NCBI GenBank assembly: GCA_015832175.1
Contig: WJXW01000014.1
Coordinates: 1,116,001 to 1,180,000 of the forward strand
Reading direction: 5' to 3'
Length of the DNA: 64,000 nucleotides
Origin: Paraphaeosphaeria minitans
Lineage: Eukaryota; Ascomycota; Dothideomycetes; Pleosporales; Didymosphaeriaceae
The notes beneath the pieces are model-generated. The model ran no database searches, was not told the origin of the DNA, and was given only the letters and a program-made list of their open reading frames with translations. Both the position numbers and the translations under genes were made by a program. This document shows positions 14,635-27,553 of the stretch, piece after piece. Every line of letters starts with the position of its first letter. Positions within the stretch are counted from its first letter, which is position 1.

Positions 14635-16541
14635 ATGGTGTCGTTTTCCTGCGAGGTAAGTCTGTTTACACCCCCTCGCCCTCTGACCCCCAAGGCCACC
14701 CCTCCACCTCTGGCCCTGCGAGATTGTCGCTGACCACCGCCTGCATGCGCATAGGGCTGCGGGGACGTCCTCACCAAGAAGAAACTCGATCCCCACCGCA
14801 ATCAGTGCTATGGCGCCTCCTACACCTGCCTGGACTGCATGGTGCACTTTGACGGCACCAGCTACAGAGCCCACACGGTACGTCTGCGAGTCTGCTGCCC
14901 CTCCCCCTGTCGCCCTCACCAGCTACGCGCTTCGTTGCTCGACGTCGATTTGGCCCACAGAGGCTTGCCATGTTTGTGCGCGCACGCAGAAAAGTTTGAT
15001 TCGCTTCGTATTGGGCATGGCTAACCAATGGCCCGCAGTCTTGCATCACCGAAGACCAGAAGTACCAGGGCAAGCTGTACCGCGAGCCCAAGCAAAACAA
15101 GAAACAGCAGCAGCAGCAGCCGCAGCACCACAAGAAGGACAGCGTCCAGCAGCACTCGCAAGCCCTCGTCCCGCGCAACGCCTACGTCGAAGATGCCGCC
15201 GACGCAGACAACAATGCCGTCGCAATCGTCGATGCTCCGCCGCGCGCACCCACCCCACCACCTGCCGCACATTCGCTAGGGTACAAGGAGCAAGCTGCGC
15301 TGCCTGATGTCAATGTCTTTGACTTCTTGGACACATCCGAGACCCCTGCACCGGCAAGGACACGCGCGCCCATCGACGAGTCGCGCATGATCGAGGACAG
15401 CATGCCGCCCGCCTACCAAGAGAATGAACCCAAGACAGCAGCAACCGATGTCATGAAGTTCCAGGTGCCGGACGACGAGGAATTCACAGGCAATGGCTTC
15501 GCCTACGGTGACGAGCCTGTGCGACCTAGCAACGAGCGCTTTGACTCTTCGTACGACATCCGTGAGCAGAACCCGCAATACAGCTACACCACACCCGCGC
15601 CCAAGTCCAAGCATAGCCGAACCAAGTCGCGCGACAAGAATGTAGACACCACAATCAGTAAGTCTGAGCGCAAGCGCAAGCGCAATTCACCCGCCGAGCT
15701 TGACATTTCGCTGGTCCGCGCACAAGAAGAGAAGGACACCGCAATGGCAGAAGCACCGCCGATCCTGCACTCCGGCCTGACTGGTGGTCTCAATCGACTT
15801 CTCCACTCTTCGCAGTTTCCTCCCACCCCCGATCACTCTGGTGATTGGGTGGAGAATTCGCCCCTGAGCCCCATGAAACGAGCGAAGCAAGGGGCTTCCA
15901 AGGCATTACTCCGCGCCCACAAAGATTTTGAACTTCAACAAGAGAAGGCTCGTAAAGCTGAGATGAAGGAAGAGCGAGCCCGTGAGAAAGAAGAGCGAAA
16001 AGAGCGCGAACGTGGCCGTGATCGTGAACGCAAAGAACGCAAGGAAATCAAAGCCAGCACCGCCCTCGTCAAGATTCGGCCTAAAATGAAGCGCCGTGAT
16101 GACTCTGAACGCTCCGGCCACAAACATCGGGAGGGAGGCGAGCGGCGCCGTCGCCGCGAGACTGATTCCTCAGGCTCACCACCTCGCCCACGCAAGACTG
16201 TCAAGGCGATTGAATACCGTCGCTCCGAATCGCAATCTTCTGCCCCCGACAACGACGGACAGTTGATTGTCCGCCATAACGGAGACGTTGTACCTGTCAG
16301 AACGGAGCACGAGGCCCGCGCCGAACTCTTCATGTCCTTCATCAACAAAGGGCCCGAGTCTGAGCGGGGCATGAGCATCAATAAAACGCTGAAGCGTTAC
16401 CATCGCGAGCGCCATGACTACGATCACCACGTCTCCAAGGCTGACGAAGAGAAAGAGCTCTGGAAGAGCTTGCGTCTCAAGCGGAATGACCGTGGCGAGA
16501 TTGTGCTTTTCTTTTCACCGCCAGACATGGAGGCCGCATGA
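14635..16541 (+). CDS. LYAR-type C2HC zinc-finger nucleolar protein
   Basis: Three exons: 14635-14655, 14755-14877, 15039-16541; phase 0 at both joins; 548 aa. The first 50 residues hold the LYAR-type fingers: SCEGCGDVLTKKKLDPHRNQC and SYTCLDCMVHFDGTSYRAHT, with the regular Cys/Cys/His/Cys spacing. LYAR proteins are nucleolar and act in ribosome biogenesis and transcription. A Gln run follows (about 64-70), then a long disordered segment, a highly charged RARE/KEER helix (about 350-385) of alternating Lys/Arg/Glu, and a C-terminal conserved-looking block ending KRNDRGEIVLFF. The first exon is only 21 nt, so the start is easily missed. The N-terminal domain is recognised; the role of the rest is unknown. 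Confidence 0.88.
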
Positions 16542-17528
16542 CTAGCAAATCTGGACATCATCACGAAGATGGAGGCGTGGAGTTGTAGCGATCCGAATCC
16601 CGAGCAGGCGAGTTTTGACCTGCCGCCTTCGTCGGCGTGACTGCAGGAGCTCAGCGGGAGCATATGGAGGTAGATGGAGATGGACGTGGTAGGATGATGG
16701 TGGTTGTGGAGGAGATATCCATACTCATGTTCTCACTTTCCGACATACCTACTCACACTTTCTTGGTTGATACCCGACACATTGTCAACAAACTTGTCAT
16801 TTCTCGGGTGGATTGGTGTGCGCACTGGAGATTTGTTGTACCGTTTGTTTCTGCATACGTTTCTGTACCACTCGACTCTCCGCAACACCTTTCTTTTGTC
16901 AGATCTCATACGTTAGAAGGGCGTCTTTCTGAGATCTGCGCAACTACTGCACTAATGCTCCGGGGCTGTGCCCGCTTTGTCGATTTCTTTATCGTTGATA
17001 GGGCTGGAGGCAGGGCTCATGCTACGTTATTCTTCCATCTCACGAACTGGTCTGTCTTGATTCACATGGTGACATGAATGACTTCGGCGGCACGGCGGCG
17101 GACAGCTTGAAGGCGGCGTTGCTACTGAGAATATTCTGCGAATCCCCGACCTTACATCTATCCATCACAATTGCAATAGAAATACCCTATGGCCATGTGT
17201 GTAGATATTTACAGAGTAACGTCGGATTCGGCAGGGAGGCGCTAAGTGGACGATGACGGAACAGGGCAGTCGCAGCCCTGCGCCTGCGCCTGCCTGCTAG
17301 AACGAACTCTGCAGGCAGTCGCGCTGCCCCGCGCGTCACTTCCAACCACACAAAGACCACAACCTCATTCGCTGTGCCACATATACACTGCAGAGCGTAT
17401 TTTCTTCATCCTTCGCCTGCCAGCCGTTTGCATTGTTCGCCTTTTTCCACGTTCCTTTGTCGAGCTGTTAGGCGCTGCAAGATTCGAGCACGCGGAGGCA
17501 GGTTCGCGTCGTCATGCACCTCTCCAAC
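16542..17528. other. Intergenic region
   Basis: About 990 nt between the LYAR-type gene and the C48 protease. Open stretches (for example 16,637-17,077) show no family motif or codon pattern. Probably 3' UTR plus promoter. Confidence 0.45.
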
Positions 17529-18778
17529 ATGGTAGAAAGTGCTAGAAGAGCTATAAGCCCGGGCAGGAGAAGTCACAGTCCCAGACCTGGCAGGAAATTG
17601 AAGAATTGGGCAGGAGATACTACAGTTTATTTCGCCTGTGAGTCCAGTCCCGAAGCGGTGAAATGGAAGAGCTGACCGCCTTCAGACCATGATTCGAACG
17701 GTAAGCATTGTGTCATGCACTCGGTATGCTTCGGATTTTGTAGTGACAAGAAGCTCAGTGACACGCCACGACATGAGCACGTTGGCAGATGAGCATGGAT
17801 GGCTGGAAGACAACGTATGCATTGCATGGTCTACCATCAGGCATATCACTAACACAAATAGGTGGTCAACTTCTGGATACAGTACGCCCGATCAGTAGCC
17901 CCCCATGCTCACCAGTCTCTGTACTCACACTTTGTCACAGGTATATCGAAAAGGAGGAAATGCACAACTTCCCAAAAGCCAGGATCGAGCTCTTCGCCCC
18001 GAGCATGAGCACTTTTATGAAGCTTGAGCGGGATCTGTCCGTGTCCAAATCAGTACTCGGCCAGATGCCGGATCTGGCTGCAAATAAGACAACACATGTT
18101 TTCATCCCAGTGAACGGCGACAGAACATCCGACCATGACACCGACGCTGTTAAGTTCGGCAGTGGTCAGGAAACAGCGGGAATACACTGGTCTTTACTAG
18201 TCATATCGCTGATCGACAACGTCGCTTTCCATTATGACAGCATGAACGGTCTCAACTCGCCCGATGCCAGGGATCTACTGAGAGGATTCGAGGCAGCTTT
18301 GCCTGTTTCAAGGTCGCTACGATTCGTCGATATGGTAGACTCACCCCAACAAACGGATGGTTGGAATTGTGGTATCTTCGCACTGGTCATTATGAAGCAT
18401 CTGCTGCTCAAGCGGCTGCTCAGAGCGGACGCGAATCAGAAAATTACGATGAGTACGTCAGGCCCGAACAGAACGTAGTGTATAACGGAAGGCTCTTCAG
18501 CAAGACACGACGAAGGACTTGTAACTTGTTAACTTGCGCTGACTCCGTATCGCGTCTTAGGTATGAAAGACCAGGACATTGACTACGATGGCGCTCGCAA
18601 GACGATCCGTACCTTGATTGAGGAACGCAGGGAGGAAGCCATACGGAACAAGTGAGTGTCGTTCTACTGTCACTGCTATTCAGACATGTGCTGACAGATG
18701 CATTTCAGGAGCTTCAACGCAGAAGGTGTGCCTTCCATGCCATTCCGGACAGCAGACGGCAAAAGGTCGTCCTCTTAA
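17529..18778 (+). CDS. Ulp1/Nep1-type C48 cysteine protease (SUMO or NEDD8 deconjugase)
   Basis: Cysteine protease that removes SUMO or NEDD8 from substrates. Seven exons: 17529-17637, 17686-17700, 17744-17814, 17862-17881, 17941-18452, 18561-18651, 18709-18778; all phases agree, 295 aa. The two smallest exons are 15 and 20 nt. The spliced N-terminus reads VYFAYHDSNVTRSSVTRHD then GWLEDNVVNFWIQYIE, the usual substrate-groove region. Catalytic residues are visible: His in GIHWSLLV, Asp in FHYDSM, Gln in SPQQTDGWNCG, and Cys in NCGIFALV. The compact size, with little beyond the protease domain, resembles Nep1/SENP8-type deneddylases more than full Ulp1, but substrate choice is inference. A short basic C-terminal tail ends KRSSS. 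Confidence 0.9.
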
Positions 18779-19575
18779 TTTGGTCAAGATGACCGTTCAC
18801 CCCTGCACCATAGCCTGACGAATGATATGATCCCCTGTCGTGACCCGCTCGTCCGCCAATTGGTCGTTCGGCCGCGAATCAATTCGATCTTGCACGTGAG
18901 GGGCATACTCTCTAGCAACCTTTTCTGCGGGTGTCTTCAGCGAAACAGCACTAGCGAGGAGTTGCAGAGACATAGCTGCGTTGTTCTTCCGCTTCAACTG
19001 TAACCATTAGACAAACTGTGGGAACGACCCAAGTAAAGCAGCATTGTATTGTACACGTGTAGCGCAGTTAAAAAAAAATTTATCCAAAGATTTCGCAGCT
19101 TACTATGGGCTATGTTCACTGAAGCAGACAGTCACTGTCTCAGTCAGAGGTGCGTGTCGTGGCGATCGAGAATAGGGCACGGCTCACGACCATGAGGTTC
19201 AACCCGCGATCGTTATCGTTCTCTGAAGTCGGCATAGACGCCATGTGCTGTTGGTTTGTACGGCAATGCTCAGTGCACCTGCGTGCGAATCAAACCGTCT
19301 TTGCAATTGTGTAGGACACTTAGCGGCTCGCGAAGTTTCAGCACCCAAATGTGTCCATGCATAGCTAAACGCCAGGACTCCCCAACATGAGCCCACCAAC
19401 ATGCCAGCCAACGCATCGTGAACATCGTATCGTGCCGTGAACCCTGGCAGCGCAACCAACTCCCCGGCGCAAGTCAAACAAACACCACCATACGCCCCCA
19501 AAAACTCGCCAAATCGCAACTTCGGACAGGCCACAATGTACAGTACACACCACAATCACGCAAAAAAGCACCCAT
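18779..19575. other. Convergent intergenic region
   Basis: About 800 nt between the protease (+) and helicase (-) stop codons. An A run lies near 19,071. Nothing gene-like was seen. Confidence 0.5.
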
Positions 19576-22505
19576 CTACCGCTTCCTCGGCTGCGTCCCC
19601 AACAACCTCTCGAGATCGGCCACCCCGGCAGCCCTCGCCTTCTTCCCTCTCTCCTTCTCCGCAAACGCCAGCCCCATCAGCTTCCTTTTGTCCTCCTGGA
19701 TGCCCAGCACGCGCTCCTCGATGCTGCCCTCGACGACCAGCCTGAACACCTTGGTCTCGCGCTTCTGTCCGAGGCGGTGCACGCGGTCGACGGCCTGGTC
19801 CTCAATGGCGGGCGCCCACCAGCTGTCCGAGAGGACGACCTGGTTCGCGGCGACGAGGTTCAGGCCGACGGAGCACACGGCGAGGGAGGCGAGCAGGACG
19901 GTGCAGGTGGGCGAGGTGTCGAATCGCTCGAGGGCGGCGTCGCGCGCCGTGGCCGGCATGCTGCCGTCGATGCGGGCGAAGTGCAGGTTTGCGGCGGCGA
20001 GGTGCGGCTCCAGGAGCGTGAGGAACGTGGTCCACTGGCTGAAGACGATGGTCTTGTTGGCGGGGTCCTGCGCGCTGGCCGTGAGGATGCTCATGAGGGC
20101 GTTGATCTTGCTGGAGGCGTTGCTCTCGAGGGACTCTTTGTCGGCGAGCTGCGCCTGCGTCGGGGCAGGGAGGGCGGCGAGCTCCTTTGCCGGCTTGACG
20201 GTTGTGGTTGCGAGTGACTCGAGTTGGGCGCGGCACATGGGGCACTTGTGCTGGGTTTCGACGACGCGCTCGATGCAGGCGGTGCAGAAGATGTGTGCGC
20301 ACTTGGTGATGACGGGGTCTTTGTAGGAGTCTAGACAGATGGGGCAGTCTTCCTGGGAGTCGATGGAGAGCTGGAGCATCTTTTGGAGGACCGACTTGTT
20401 CTCCTCGGTGAGATCGACGATGCCTTCGGCCTCCAACTGCTGCATGATAGAGTCGATGCGTTCTTCGCTGATCATCTTCCAATGGTTGCACAGCTGGCGC
20501 ATGCGGAGGAGAACTTCCAGAAGGTGACGGTACGTGTCCGATGCGTTTCTACCCCCGGCTTTCTTGCGGTACAGGTCGAGTGTCCCCTTTGCTTGGGCCT
20601 CGAACGCATCATACTTTTCTTGCTCGTGAGGTAGCAAAGTGATCTTGTGCACGTACTCAGCGAGCTCCGGTAGACGCAAGTCGATGAATGACATTTCCTT
20701 CTTGCGGCGGAGACAGATACCGGCCATTAGCATCTGCAGAGCCTGATTTCCAAGAGCATCGCCTGCCAAAACAGGACGCATGATAGCGGCATGAAAGATG
20801 TCCAGACTGTCCAGGCCACCGGAGAGGCGGAGGAAGTGCACCAAGGAGAACAAATCTTTGAGGTCGTTGATGATGGGGGTACCGGTCAGAGCCCATCGTG
20901 ATTGCGCCAGCAGATTGCCTGCTGCGATTGTCTTCTTCACCTTTGGGTTCCTGATGTTGTGGCCCTCGTCAAGGATCACCCTACGCCATTTGACAGAGAA
21001 AACACCAGACTTCCGAGGAAGCGTGGTAGACTTCTGAGAATGCCACTCGGTAGATACGCTGTCGTAAGTACTGATGACTACGTCGAAATTCGCAATAGAC
21101 TTTGGCGTGATAGGTTCCTTCCGGTTACCGTGATAGAACATGACGCGAAGAGCATGTTCCTCGTTGATGTGCTTCTTGATCTGTGTGCTCCAGTTGCTCA
21201 TCACACTTACGGGTGCAAGAATGAGCGTCGCGTTACAGGTATCGGATGCTCGACGACCCAGCTCATACCACCGCTGGCCAATCCCGGATTGGTGACCGAG
21301 AAGTTAGTAGCAATGTTGATAAATGCACCGCGCATCTCAGCATGTGGTTTCCACAGCTGGACAACATCTTTGGTGCCTTGTGCAGGTAGTTTCGGGCTCT
21401 CCTTCTCGAGCAACCAATGTAAACCTTGCAGCTGGAAGTCATGCAGCTTGGTGGAAATAGCTCGTGGTTGGGTAGCTTTTGGCATTAGAACCTACAACTG
21501 TTAGCCTGTTCTCTCTGTTTAAGTACTGACAGCCTACCAGGTCCGACTCTTTGGTGCCGAACTCCTCTACGAATTGGTCAACGTTCCTCGGGTTAAATCT
21601 CTCGCTGCCTCCGATGATATCCTCCAAACTGGGACCTTGTTCAACACTCTGCGAAGACCCAGCTGCGTACTCTGCTAGCCCATTCTCGTGCTGCTGACCT
21701 CGGCAGACGCCCACAACTGCGCCACCTTGCTTCTTCGCCCTCTTGGCGGCTCGTGCAACAATTTCCTCCCTTCCTCGCTCCATTTTCTGTCGCTGCATTG
21801 CATCTTTCCAGCTCGAAGTAGGAAGCCCAGCACTTCTCATGTTCCCAACGAGCATCTGGCGGGTGTTGGGATCACTGGGACCATAGATACGGAGCATGAG
21901 GGGACACTCAAAAGTTTCCTTCCGTCCAGAAATAGTAGCTTCAACGATGAGGCTATGGCGGTCCATGAAAGGGGCAAGTTTCGCGGCTTGCGTCCTCGGT
22001 ATGTGCCCTATCTGTTGTCGATGGACGTTGAGAATCTGGATTGCATTCCCTGATGGTGAGTTATAAGTCAAGTTGTCAGTGTTGCTGCTGATGACGCGAG
22101 ACACTCACTATCATACTGGTTGTTAGGTTCACGACGAGGGATTGCAATCTCGCCGACATTCGCGTGCCCGTTGTAGTACCTTACGCCCACAATCTTTGTG
22201 CTGATGACGCCATACAAGACATAGCTCATGTCGGTCTCGCCGAAACTCTGGCTAGAGTCCTGCACTTCTTGCGATGCGTCATCTTCGTCATCTTCATCGT
22301 CGATAACAAAAGGATCATATTGAGAAGAGCCGGGTGCTGTACGCACTGGTTCAGAGTTGTAACTCGAACGTGCTGACTTGGGCGCGCGCGCCGTGGATGA
22401 AGCGCGTGACGGCGCATAGCCTCGCGAAGCGGATGCATCTGGAGGTGCTTGGGGTGGTTCATAGACTCCATGGTCGTCGTAGTAGGGTCGCTTCTGCCCC
22501 GCCAT
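19576..22505 (-). pseudogene. HIRAN-SNF2-RING helicase (Rad5/HLTF type) lacking Walker A, frame broken
   Basis: Rad5/HLTF/Rad16-type DNA translocases act in replication-fork repair and ubiquitylate partners through a RING. Exons on the minus strand: 22505-22109, 22049-21538, 21491-about 21268, then continuation in another frame from about 21267 to 19576. Seen: disordered acidic N-terminus, HIRAN domain (YGVISTKIVGVRYYNG to MLRIYGPSD), LHDFQLQGLHWLLEKE, then ASGG where the frame breaks. The sequence resumes in a different frame as YELGRRASDTCNATLILAPV and stays intact: LDEGH box, RING (CPICLD...CPMC), helicase-C QAVDRVHRLGQ. The segment expected between, LADDMGLGKT plus flank (about 20 residues), is absent, so a non-multiple-of-three deletion removed the ATP-binding loop. 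Splicing cannot restore it. Either a real pseudogene or a sequence-level deletion. Confidence 0.8.
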
Positions 22506-22842
22506 GATAGCTGCTGTAGATACGTCGTGATGAATCTGGGAACAAGGGAGCGGGGAGTTCGACTATAGTAACGTTTGTAGGGATGCGCGTTCCAGAAAAC
22601 TGGGTCTCGGATGCGGAGACTTGCAGCATCGAGCTAGGCGAGAACGCGCTAAGACGCGAGATCTTGTGATCCCCCTGCCGATCAGCACTGGACTTGGCAT
22701 CAAGACATCTGCTGTGAGGACCGCAAATATCTGCTGTTTGTAGGTGTCTACTCTATGTATGCAGCAATCATTCATGCAGCAAACAGTCCACCGCAAGCAA
22801 CTTTCAACATCAGCTACAATCACACCATAGCTTCCAAACGAC
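22506..22842. other. Short intergenic region
   Basis: 337 nt between the debranching-enzyme stop and the helicase start, both on the minus strand. Presumed helicase promoter; nothing distinctive seen. Confidence 0.5.
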
Positions 22843-25800
22843 CTAAGATGACTCTTCGCCCTTCTCGTACTCCCAAGCGTCCTGGAAGACATCGATCAAG
22901 CAACTAGCAGACCAAGCTTGCGTCGGACAGCTATCACCGCAGAACGCTCCATCCTTCTGGCTCAATTCTGTAAGCCCCGCCCACGGACTCTCCTCTATCT
23001 GTCGCATCATACCCGCCATCCTCCTCGTGACCTGCTGGTAACTCTCGACGCGCTCCTCAGGTGTCTTCCTCCGCTGCAAATCAAATTTGAGCAGAGCACG
23101 GCAATGGAATCCCAGAGGCCACCCCCATTCGGGACCCTGGTGGTAGTTACGACCCTTGGATGTGTGGAAGTCGGTCGAATCCTCGCTGTTGATGTAGAAG
23201 GGGCGGTAGTTGTAGTCCGAAGGGTCGAGCGTCTTCATGCCGACTGGGCCGAGGAGATTCTTGTCCGCGACTTCCAGGGCGTAGAGAGCATGGTCAGGAT
23301 CGAAAAGCTCGGGCGCTACCGTCATAGCTATGCTAAAGTTTGGACGGAGCTGGTAGTCCTCGTACTCCTTGCCGCCGCGGTATGTGTCTTTGTAGATGCC
23401 GCGACGGTTTATGATCTTGGAATTGACATCGTAGTTGGCGTCCTCTTCAGGCGTGCGTGGGATGTAGAAAGTGCGCTCGAAATTGGCCTTGATCTTGTCG
23501 GCCCATGCTCGGAACGAAATGGCCTTCTTGCCGCCTTCGAGAGTCACGCCTTCGTATTTGTACTTGCCTTGGTCGTGCAGGTTTGCCACCCAGTTGAGGC
23601 AGCTGTACAAAAGGCCGATGATCTCTACAGGCGCACCGTCACGTGGCGTTCCGGGTACGCCTTTGCTGCCAGCCTTCTCACTCTCACCCATCTTGTCCAT
23701 CCATGTGCCGCAGTTCCATTGGTTTCCACCGAAGATCAGGCCCGTCTCCCAATCGGGTTGTACCTTGATGTTGAAGCCCTCGTCTCTCATTTGGCTGTCG
23801 ATGTTGGGGCCAGCGTCGTACTCGCGGAAGTCAAGGCCAGTGGCGTGGCGTTGCAGTATTTCCTGGATTACATCCTGAACAGTGGACGACTGGGAGTAAG
23901 CGCGCTCGTCATCGTACGGGAACCAAGTATCGTCGTAGGGAAGGAAACGTCTTGGTGCCTTGTCCTGGAGCAGGTCAAGGCCGCTCGGGACGATCTTGGT
24001 GTAATCCTGTACATTCTGCGTAAACCACCATACCGAGTCTCTGGAGTTGTAACGGGGCAATTTGCCGCTGCTCAAAAGATTCGGGATCATGCCATGCTTG
24101 ACAACACTGGCGAAAGCCAGAATGTGCTCTCTGGCATCATCGTAACGACCGGTACCCATGAGTAGACCGCGGGCAGAGATGCAAATATCGCGACCCCAGC
24201 ACCGCGCCCAATCGTACGCAAAATGGGGAAGACCGGCGGCCATGCTAGAAACGCTCTTCTCGGGCCAGAGCGACGTAGTGTTCATGAGGCCCGTCATTTG
24301 GAAACTGACCAACGAAAGGCTGCGCAGGAACGCTGGGCCGTTGCGGACGTTGTCGCCCATCAGCTCGACGGCTCGATCTACAGCGGCATTGTACGCGGTC
24401 TGTATGACCATAGCGAACGATCTCGGCAAAAGGAAGCTAGGGATCTGGCGAATCCTGTTGCAACGTTCCTCGAGCCACGTCGCGGGTCCCACGATGCCGC
24501 GGTATTGCTCTTTCTCCGCGAGACGCTTCAGACGACCGACACAGTAATCCAAAGCCCACTGTCCCTCTCGAAGGTGGTTACAGATGGGGTGGCCAAGATT
24601 GTTCTCATCGACAACAGTGCGTAATACACTCCACCAGCCTTGGAGACCGGCATACACCAGTGGCCCATGTCCAGGAATATCGTAGGTACCGTCTTTGTTG
24701 TCGGAAGCATCTCGCTCCTCTTGATCACAGCGGTACAAGATGTGGTTGAGATCTGCAAGGTTACATTTGCTGAACGCCTCTCGCGCACCAGATGTGACGA
24801 ATTCATCAAGGCCGTCATCATGCTCTGCAGAAGGGACCGAGGTTTCAAAAAGCGCAATACTTCCAGGCGGGAAGTTGTCAGGAATGTGAATTGTGGACGC
24901 ATCTCCGGCCGATTCCACTACAACGCCTGTGACATCCTTGGTTCGACTGGGGAGACCGCGGAGTACCTTGTCACCGGTAACAGCCTTCCAAGTTTCGGCG
25001 CTGTTGTCAACCTCAAGGTTCCAGGCACCAATCAGCTTGGCTTGAGTGCCGGGGAGGTTCGTAGGCCCGAACCCGGCGTTTCCGTTGCCATATCCAGGGA
25101 ATGCCGTGTGGGCAATCAAGAAATAGCCTTTCCTTGTACGAGGGTTAACGCGGTGGACGGTGATGTACTCTTTGTCATGATGAATGTAAGTCTCAGTGTA
25201 CTCTTTCTTGCCCATCTCCACATGAACTTTGTTCAGGATCTTCCGGATGCCACCGATCCCGCCTTCACCAGCTTGTGCCTTGATTGTCCCACCAGTGGAG
25301 TTGTTTGATGTGTAAAGTCTCTTCTCGTGGACCAGTTCGATGAGCTCGGGATAGACTTCGTCGAAACCGAACACACTGCCCGTGGCACACGAGCACATGG
25401 CCACCAAGGCGGCACTGGACAACGTATCGCGTGCATCACGCTTCTGCGCGGGCGTCTCATTGTCGTGCGTGCAGTCCATGAACAATGCGTGAACCGGACT
25501 CTTTTTGATCTTCTTCACTACGCGACGAGCGCCGTCTGGAGTCATGGTAGTCGCGGACGTATCGGCATTCATCACCTCGTCCGTATCGAAAGTGCCGAGG
25601 GGAACGCCACCGTGACGATGAACCAATCGGCTCAGTTCTTGCGTGCTCCATGCTTGCATGCATTCTCGGATAAGTGCATGTATACCCAGCTCTTTCACGA
25701 ACTTGAAGTCCATCTCTTCGGACCCAGAAAACAGCTCAGCAACGCAGAAGAGGTTGGGATTGACCATACGAGCCTGATCGAGCATGTAGCTAGCGAGATG

Positions 25801-27553
25801 AATCGGAGTCGAGTGACAATTATCGATCCGGAAACCCTGGAAATACTTGGCCATCAACCTGGTGTACTTCGCCATGTGCTCCCAGAGGTAAGGATTGTCT
25901 TCTGGGCCATTGCCATAACGGAGTTTCACACAGTCGCCCCACACGATAACCTCTCGCCTCAAGTATGCCCTGGACTTGGGACCAGCATTGTCTCTCATTG
26001 CATCGGCAGCCCAGACCCAGCCATTGTTGACGAGAGCAAGTGCTTCCGGATTGTGCTTTTTCGTGGTCTCATTGAGAGGCAGGCGCGTGAAGTATGGCTC
26101 GACGAGCGGGCTGCTGTCGGTGATTTCGCCCATTCTGGGACCATGCTCGTCCAAGCGGCAGTACTTGATGCGGTTATAAAGTTGCTCCATTATTTCAGCG
26201 GCATCTGCGTCGTACTCGCGATAGAATTGAAGATTTAGCTCATCGATGATCTGACGGATTGCTTCGTTCGCCGCGCTTTCGTCGGGAGCATCGCTTGTCC
26301 TGGTGTCGTAGCGGCCGAAGAGGGCCGTGAGGAGTGCGGCGCCTGTATCTGCATCAACAGAACGGCGGTAGCGTTCACTGAGTCTGTCGCCGCCCTGTAA
26401 GGCATGATCAACGATCCAGTCGGCCTTCTTTTTCAACGACCAGTTCTTCACAGCATCAAGACCGCGTAGACCAGCCTCTTTAAAGCTGTCATCTAGGAAC
26501 TTGACCTGTCCAGCAGTCCAAGATTGTACTACGGATGTTGCGACAGTCTCCTTTTCAACAACGTAGTACTGCCAAAGCTTGATCTCTCCGAGCACGCGTG
26601 ACTTCACACCGTCCATGATTCGTAACAGATCATCTTGGCTACTGATCTTTGTGGGCAGACCAAGTGAAGGCAGGTCACGGCTATAGTTGAGAAGCGCCGT
26701 GTCCAGGTCAAGTGCAGGCCGAAGCCAGGGCGCCGTGTCCACGTTGTAACCCGACTCGGGGTGCTCCTCAAGCCACTTGCTGTTATTGGCAGTGTGATTC
26801 CAGACCACGTCGGTCATGGCCAGCAAGTTGTAATCCTGGTGCATCTTCCGTACAAGAGACGCAATGTCTTTCTCCCCGTTTGGAAACATGGCAGGGTCGA
26901 AGTGGTGTTGGTCGTAGATGCTGTATGGCGAATTTGAATCACCTCGCATGTTCAGCGGTGTGAAGTGTACCATGTTGTATCCACGCTCGCTGATGCCGCG
27001 CAGATGGTTGTTCCAGTCAGTGGGATAGCTGCCCATGAACTTGGAGAGGCAGGTGAACAGCGAGATTGACTCAATGGGAACTTGTTCACCATGGAGCGTA
27101 AGCCGTGGGCAGACATCGATGTAGTATGTTGGTGTGCGGGTGGGCTTCGTCGGAGCGACGTCGGTAAAGGACCACTGCGGTAGCGGCGTGTAGGTGGTAT
27201 AAAAGGAGTAGGCATTGGCCTCGTAGATGGGAATGTCGTGCTTGATGGTGCCATTGAAGTCTGGATCCAGTCTGCACAGCCTGTTAGCGGAAGGCTGTGG
27301 GGATGTCCTAGAGGAATGCCTACTTGTACTCGCGGTAGTGGTCACGCTTGAACTTCTCGCCCTTGACGGGGATGTTCACCCACAGGCTTCCCTCGCGACA
27401 TATTGAGCTGGTGCCCTGGATCTCGAAGCAGACGTGGTACGGGCTGTCCTTGTTCGGAGGCGGCAGCAGTATGTACTGGCCGTCTACTTTGGGAGCCCCG
27501 TTGTCTGCCAATGGCAGTAAGTAGACATCCTGTTTTCTTGGTGCCGTGGCCAT
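22843..27553 (-). CDS. GDB1: Glycogen debranching enzyme
   Basis: Bifunctional cytosolic enzyme: 4-alpha-glucanotransferase plus amylo-alpha-1,6-glucosidase, needed to finish glycogen breakdown. Two exons on the minus strand: 27553-27324 and 27271-22843, joined in phase 2; 1552 aa, normal for fungal Gdb1. The N-terminal transferase half shows FTPLNMRGDSNSPYSIYDQH, MTDVVWNHTANNS, FRIDNCHSTP with Asp560 (likely nucleophile), VAELFSGSEE with Glu589 (likely acid/base, 29 residues on as in studied yeast enzymes) and MDCTHDNE. The C-terminal glucosidase half has the WARCWGRDICISARGLLMG, YNSRDSVWWF and GGNQWNCGTWMDKMGES motifs. The first exon encodes VYLLPLADNGAPKVDGQYI and a beta-rich domain. A 415-codon open frame antisense to the C-terminal half is a shadow. 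Confidence 0.97.

Noticed and set aside
19802..20491. 229-codon frame inside the helicase gene
   Set aside because: Same-strand alternative frame, His/Arg/Pro-rich; the overlapping frame has RING and helicase motifs.
22918..24165. 415-codon open frame on the plus strand
   Set aside because: Antisense shadow of the debranching-enzyme C-terminal half; no recognisable motifs.
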